Shown one piece after another: positions 14,144 through 14,790 of a DNA stretch of 14,790 nt (the stretch's first letter is position 1; every line of letters starts with the position of its first letter). The translations under genes were made by a program, and so were the position numbers. Origin of the DNA: Kordiimonadaceae bacterium. Lineage in GTDB: Bacteria > Pseudomonadota > Alphaproteobacteria > Sphingomonadales > Kordiimonadaceae. The notes beneath the pieces were generated by a model, which did no database searches, was not told where the DNA came from, and saw only the letters and a list, made by a program, of their open reading frames with translations. The stretch spans positions 1-14,790 of the forward strand of contig JABABO010000292.1 in NCBI GenBank assembly GCA_014238195.1. The letters are read 5' to 3'.

Positions 14144-14790
14144 ATGCAAGATGAAATTAATGATCTGAAACAACAACTTGCGACTGAAATCGCCAGCGCT
14201 AAAGACCCAGCCGCCTTGGAAGCAGTACGCGTGGCAGCCCTAGGCAAAAAAGGTCGCGTTTCTGGCCTTATGAAAGGGCTTGGCCGTATGACACACGAGG
14301 AGCGCCAAGTTATGGGGCCGCTTCTTAACGGTTTAAAAAACGATGTGGCAGACCAAATTGCAGTGCGCAAAAATATGCTGGAGGAAGCAGAGCTAGACAT
14401 GCGCCTTGCAAACGAGCGTATCGATGTCAGCTTACCAAGCCTAGACTATGCTGCGGGCACCATCCATCCGATCAGTCAAGTCATGGACGAAATTTCAGAA
14501 ATTTTTGCTAATCTTGGGTTTGATGTTGCCGAAGGGCCTGATCTGGAAACTGATTTTCATAATTTTACCGCCCTCAACATCCCACCAGAACACCCTGCAC
14601 GGCAAATGCATGATACGTTTTACTTGAAACCAGATGCAAAGGGGGAGCGTAAAGTATTGCGTACGCACACAAGCCCCGTGCAAATCCGTACCATGATCAG
14701 TAAAAAACCCCCTATCCGCATCATTGCCCCTGGTCGTACCTATCGCAGTGATAGTGATGCCACCCATACACCGATGTTTCACCAAGTCGA
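14144..14790 (+). CDS. pheS: Phenylalanyl-tRNA synthetase alpha subunit (partial, 3' end outside window)
   Basis: Catalytic subunit of the class II alpha2beta2 enzyme that charges tRNA-Phe. The first 215 of an expected roughly 360 residues are present. They comprise the N-terminal coiled-coil tRNA-binding arm (about 1-90, with GKKGRVSGLMKGLGRM) and then the start of the catalytic domain: HPISQVMDEI, GFDVAEGPDLETDFHNFTALNIP and class II motif 2 around residues 196-215 (GRTYRSDSDATHTPMFHQV). The frame is open to the window edge. The ATG at 14144 gives a normal PheS N-terminus, though the ribosome site is weak. pheT would be expected just beyond. It lies 187 bases after rplT, beyond an intrinsic terminator. 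Confidence 0.96.
   Translation, partial: MQDEINDLKQQLATEIASAKDPAALEAVRVAALGKKGRVSGLMKGLGRMTHEERQVMGPLLNGLKNDVADQIAVRKNMLEEAELDMRLANERIDVSLPSLDYAAGTIHPISQVMDEISEIFANLGFDVAEGPDLETDFHNFTALNIPPEHPARQMHDTFYLKPDAKGERKVLRTHTSPVQIRTMISKKPPIRIIAPGRTYRSDSDATHTPMFHQV

Overview
The window looks like ordinary chromosomal DNA of an alphaproteobacterium with moderate, slightly AT-leaning base composition. The evidence is a mutS gene divergent from a malic enzyme–phosphotransacetylase gene, a DUF1491-type protein (a family I know mainly from alphaproteobacteria), a def–fmt–truA operon, and rpmI–rplT followed by pheS without infC. I cannot name the genus. No transposase, phage gene, CRISPR array, rRNA or tRNA was found.

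Layout. Positions 1-55 hold the last codons of an unidentified plus-strand gene. It converges on mutS (minus, 58-2847). A 260-base AT-rich intergenic region with a near-perfect 20-base palindrome separates mutS from the divergent maeB-type gene (plus, 3108-5411). An orphan NtrC/LuxO-like sigma-54 response regulator (minus, 5431-6909) converges on maeB. Across a 200-base divergent region rich in inverted repeats lie a PilZ-domain protein (plus, 7112-7474) and a DUF1491 protein (plus, 7532-7882). Three tandem 56-base hairpin repeats (7887-8054) follow. Then comes the translation/tRNA-modification operon def–fmt–truA (8127-10377). A small exported TonB-C-domain protein (minus, 10517-10882) is divergent from a THUMP-domain 23S rRNA methyltransferase (plus, 11051-12184). 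A TraB/GumN-family exported protein (minus, 12220-13167) comes next, and the window ends with rpmI, rplT and the first 215 codons of pheS.

How the genes relate. Most of the right two thirds serves translation: N-formyl-methionine chemistry (fmt adds the formyl group, def removes it), tRNA pseudouridine (truA), rRNA methylation, ribosomal proteins L35 and L20, and Phe-tRNA synthetase. The left third holds DNA repair (mutS), C4/acetyl-phosphate metabolism (maeB) and signalling (sigma-54 activator, c-di-GMP receptor).

I see no obvious new multi-gene system. The observations most worth a second look are non-coding. They are the 56-base tandem hairpins before def, a possible Shine-Dalgarno switch before the DUF1491 gene, a GNRA hairpin between an SD-like sequence and the TTG start of the regulator, alternative hairpins between rpmI and rplT, and a structured leader with an intrinsic terminator before pheS.
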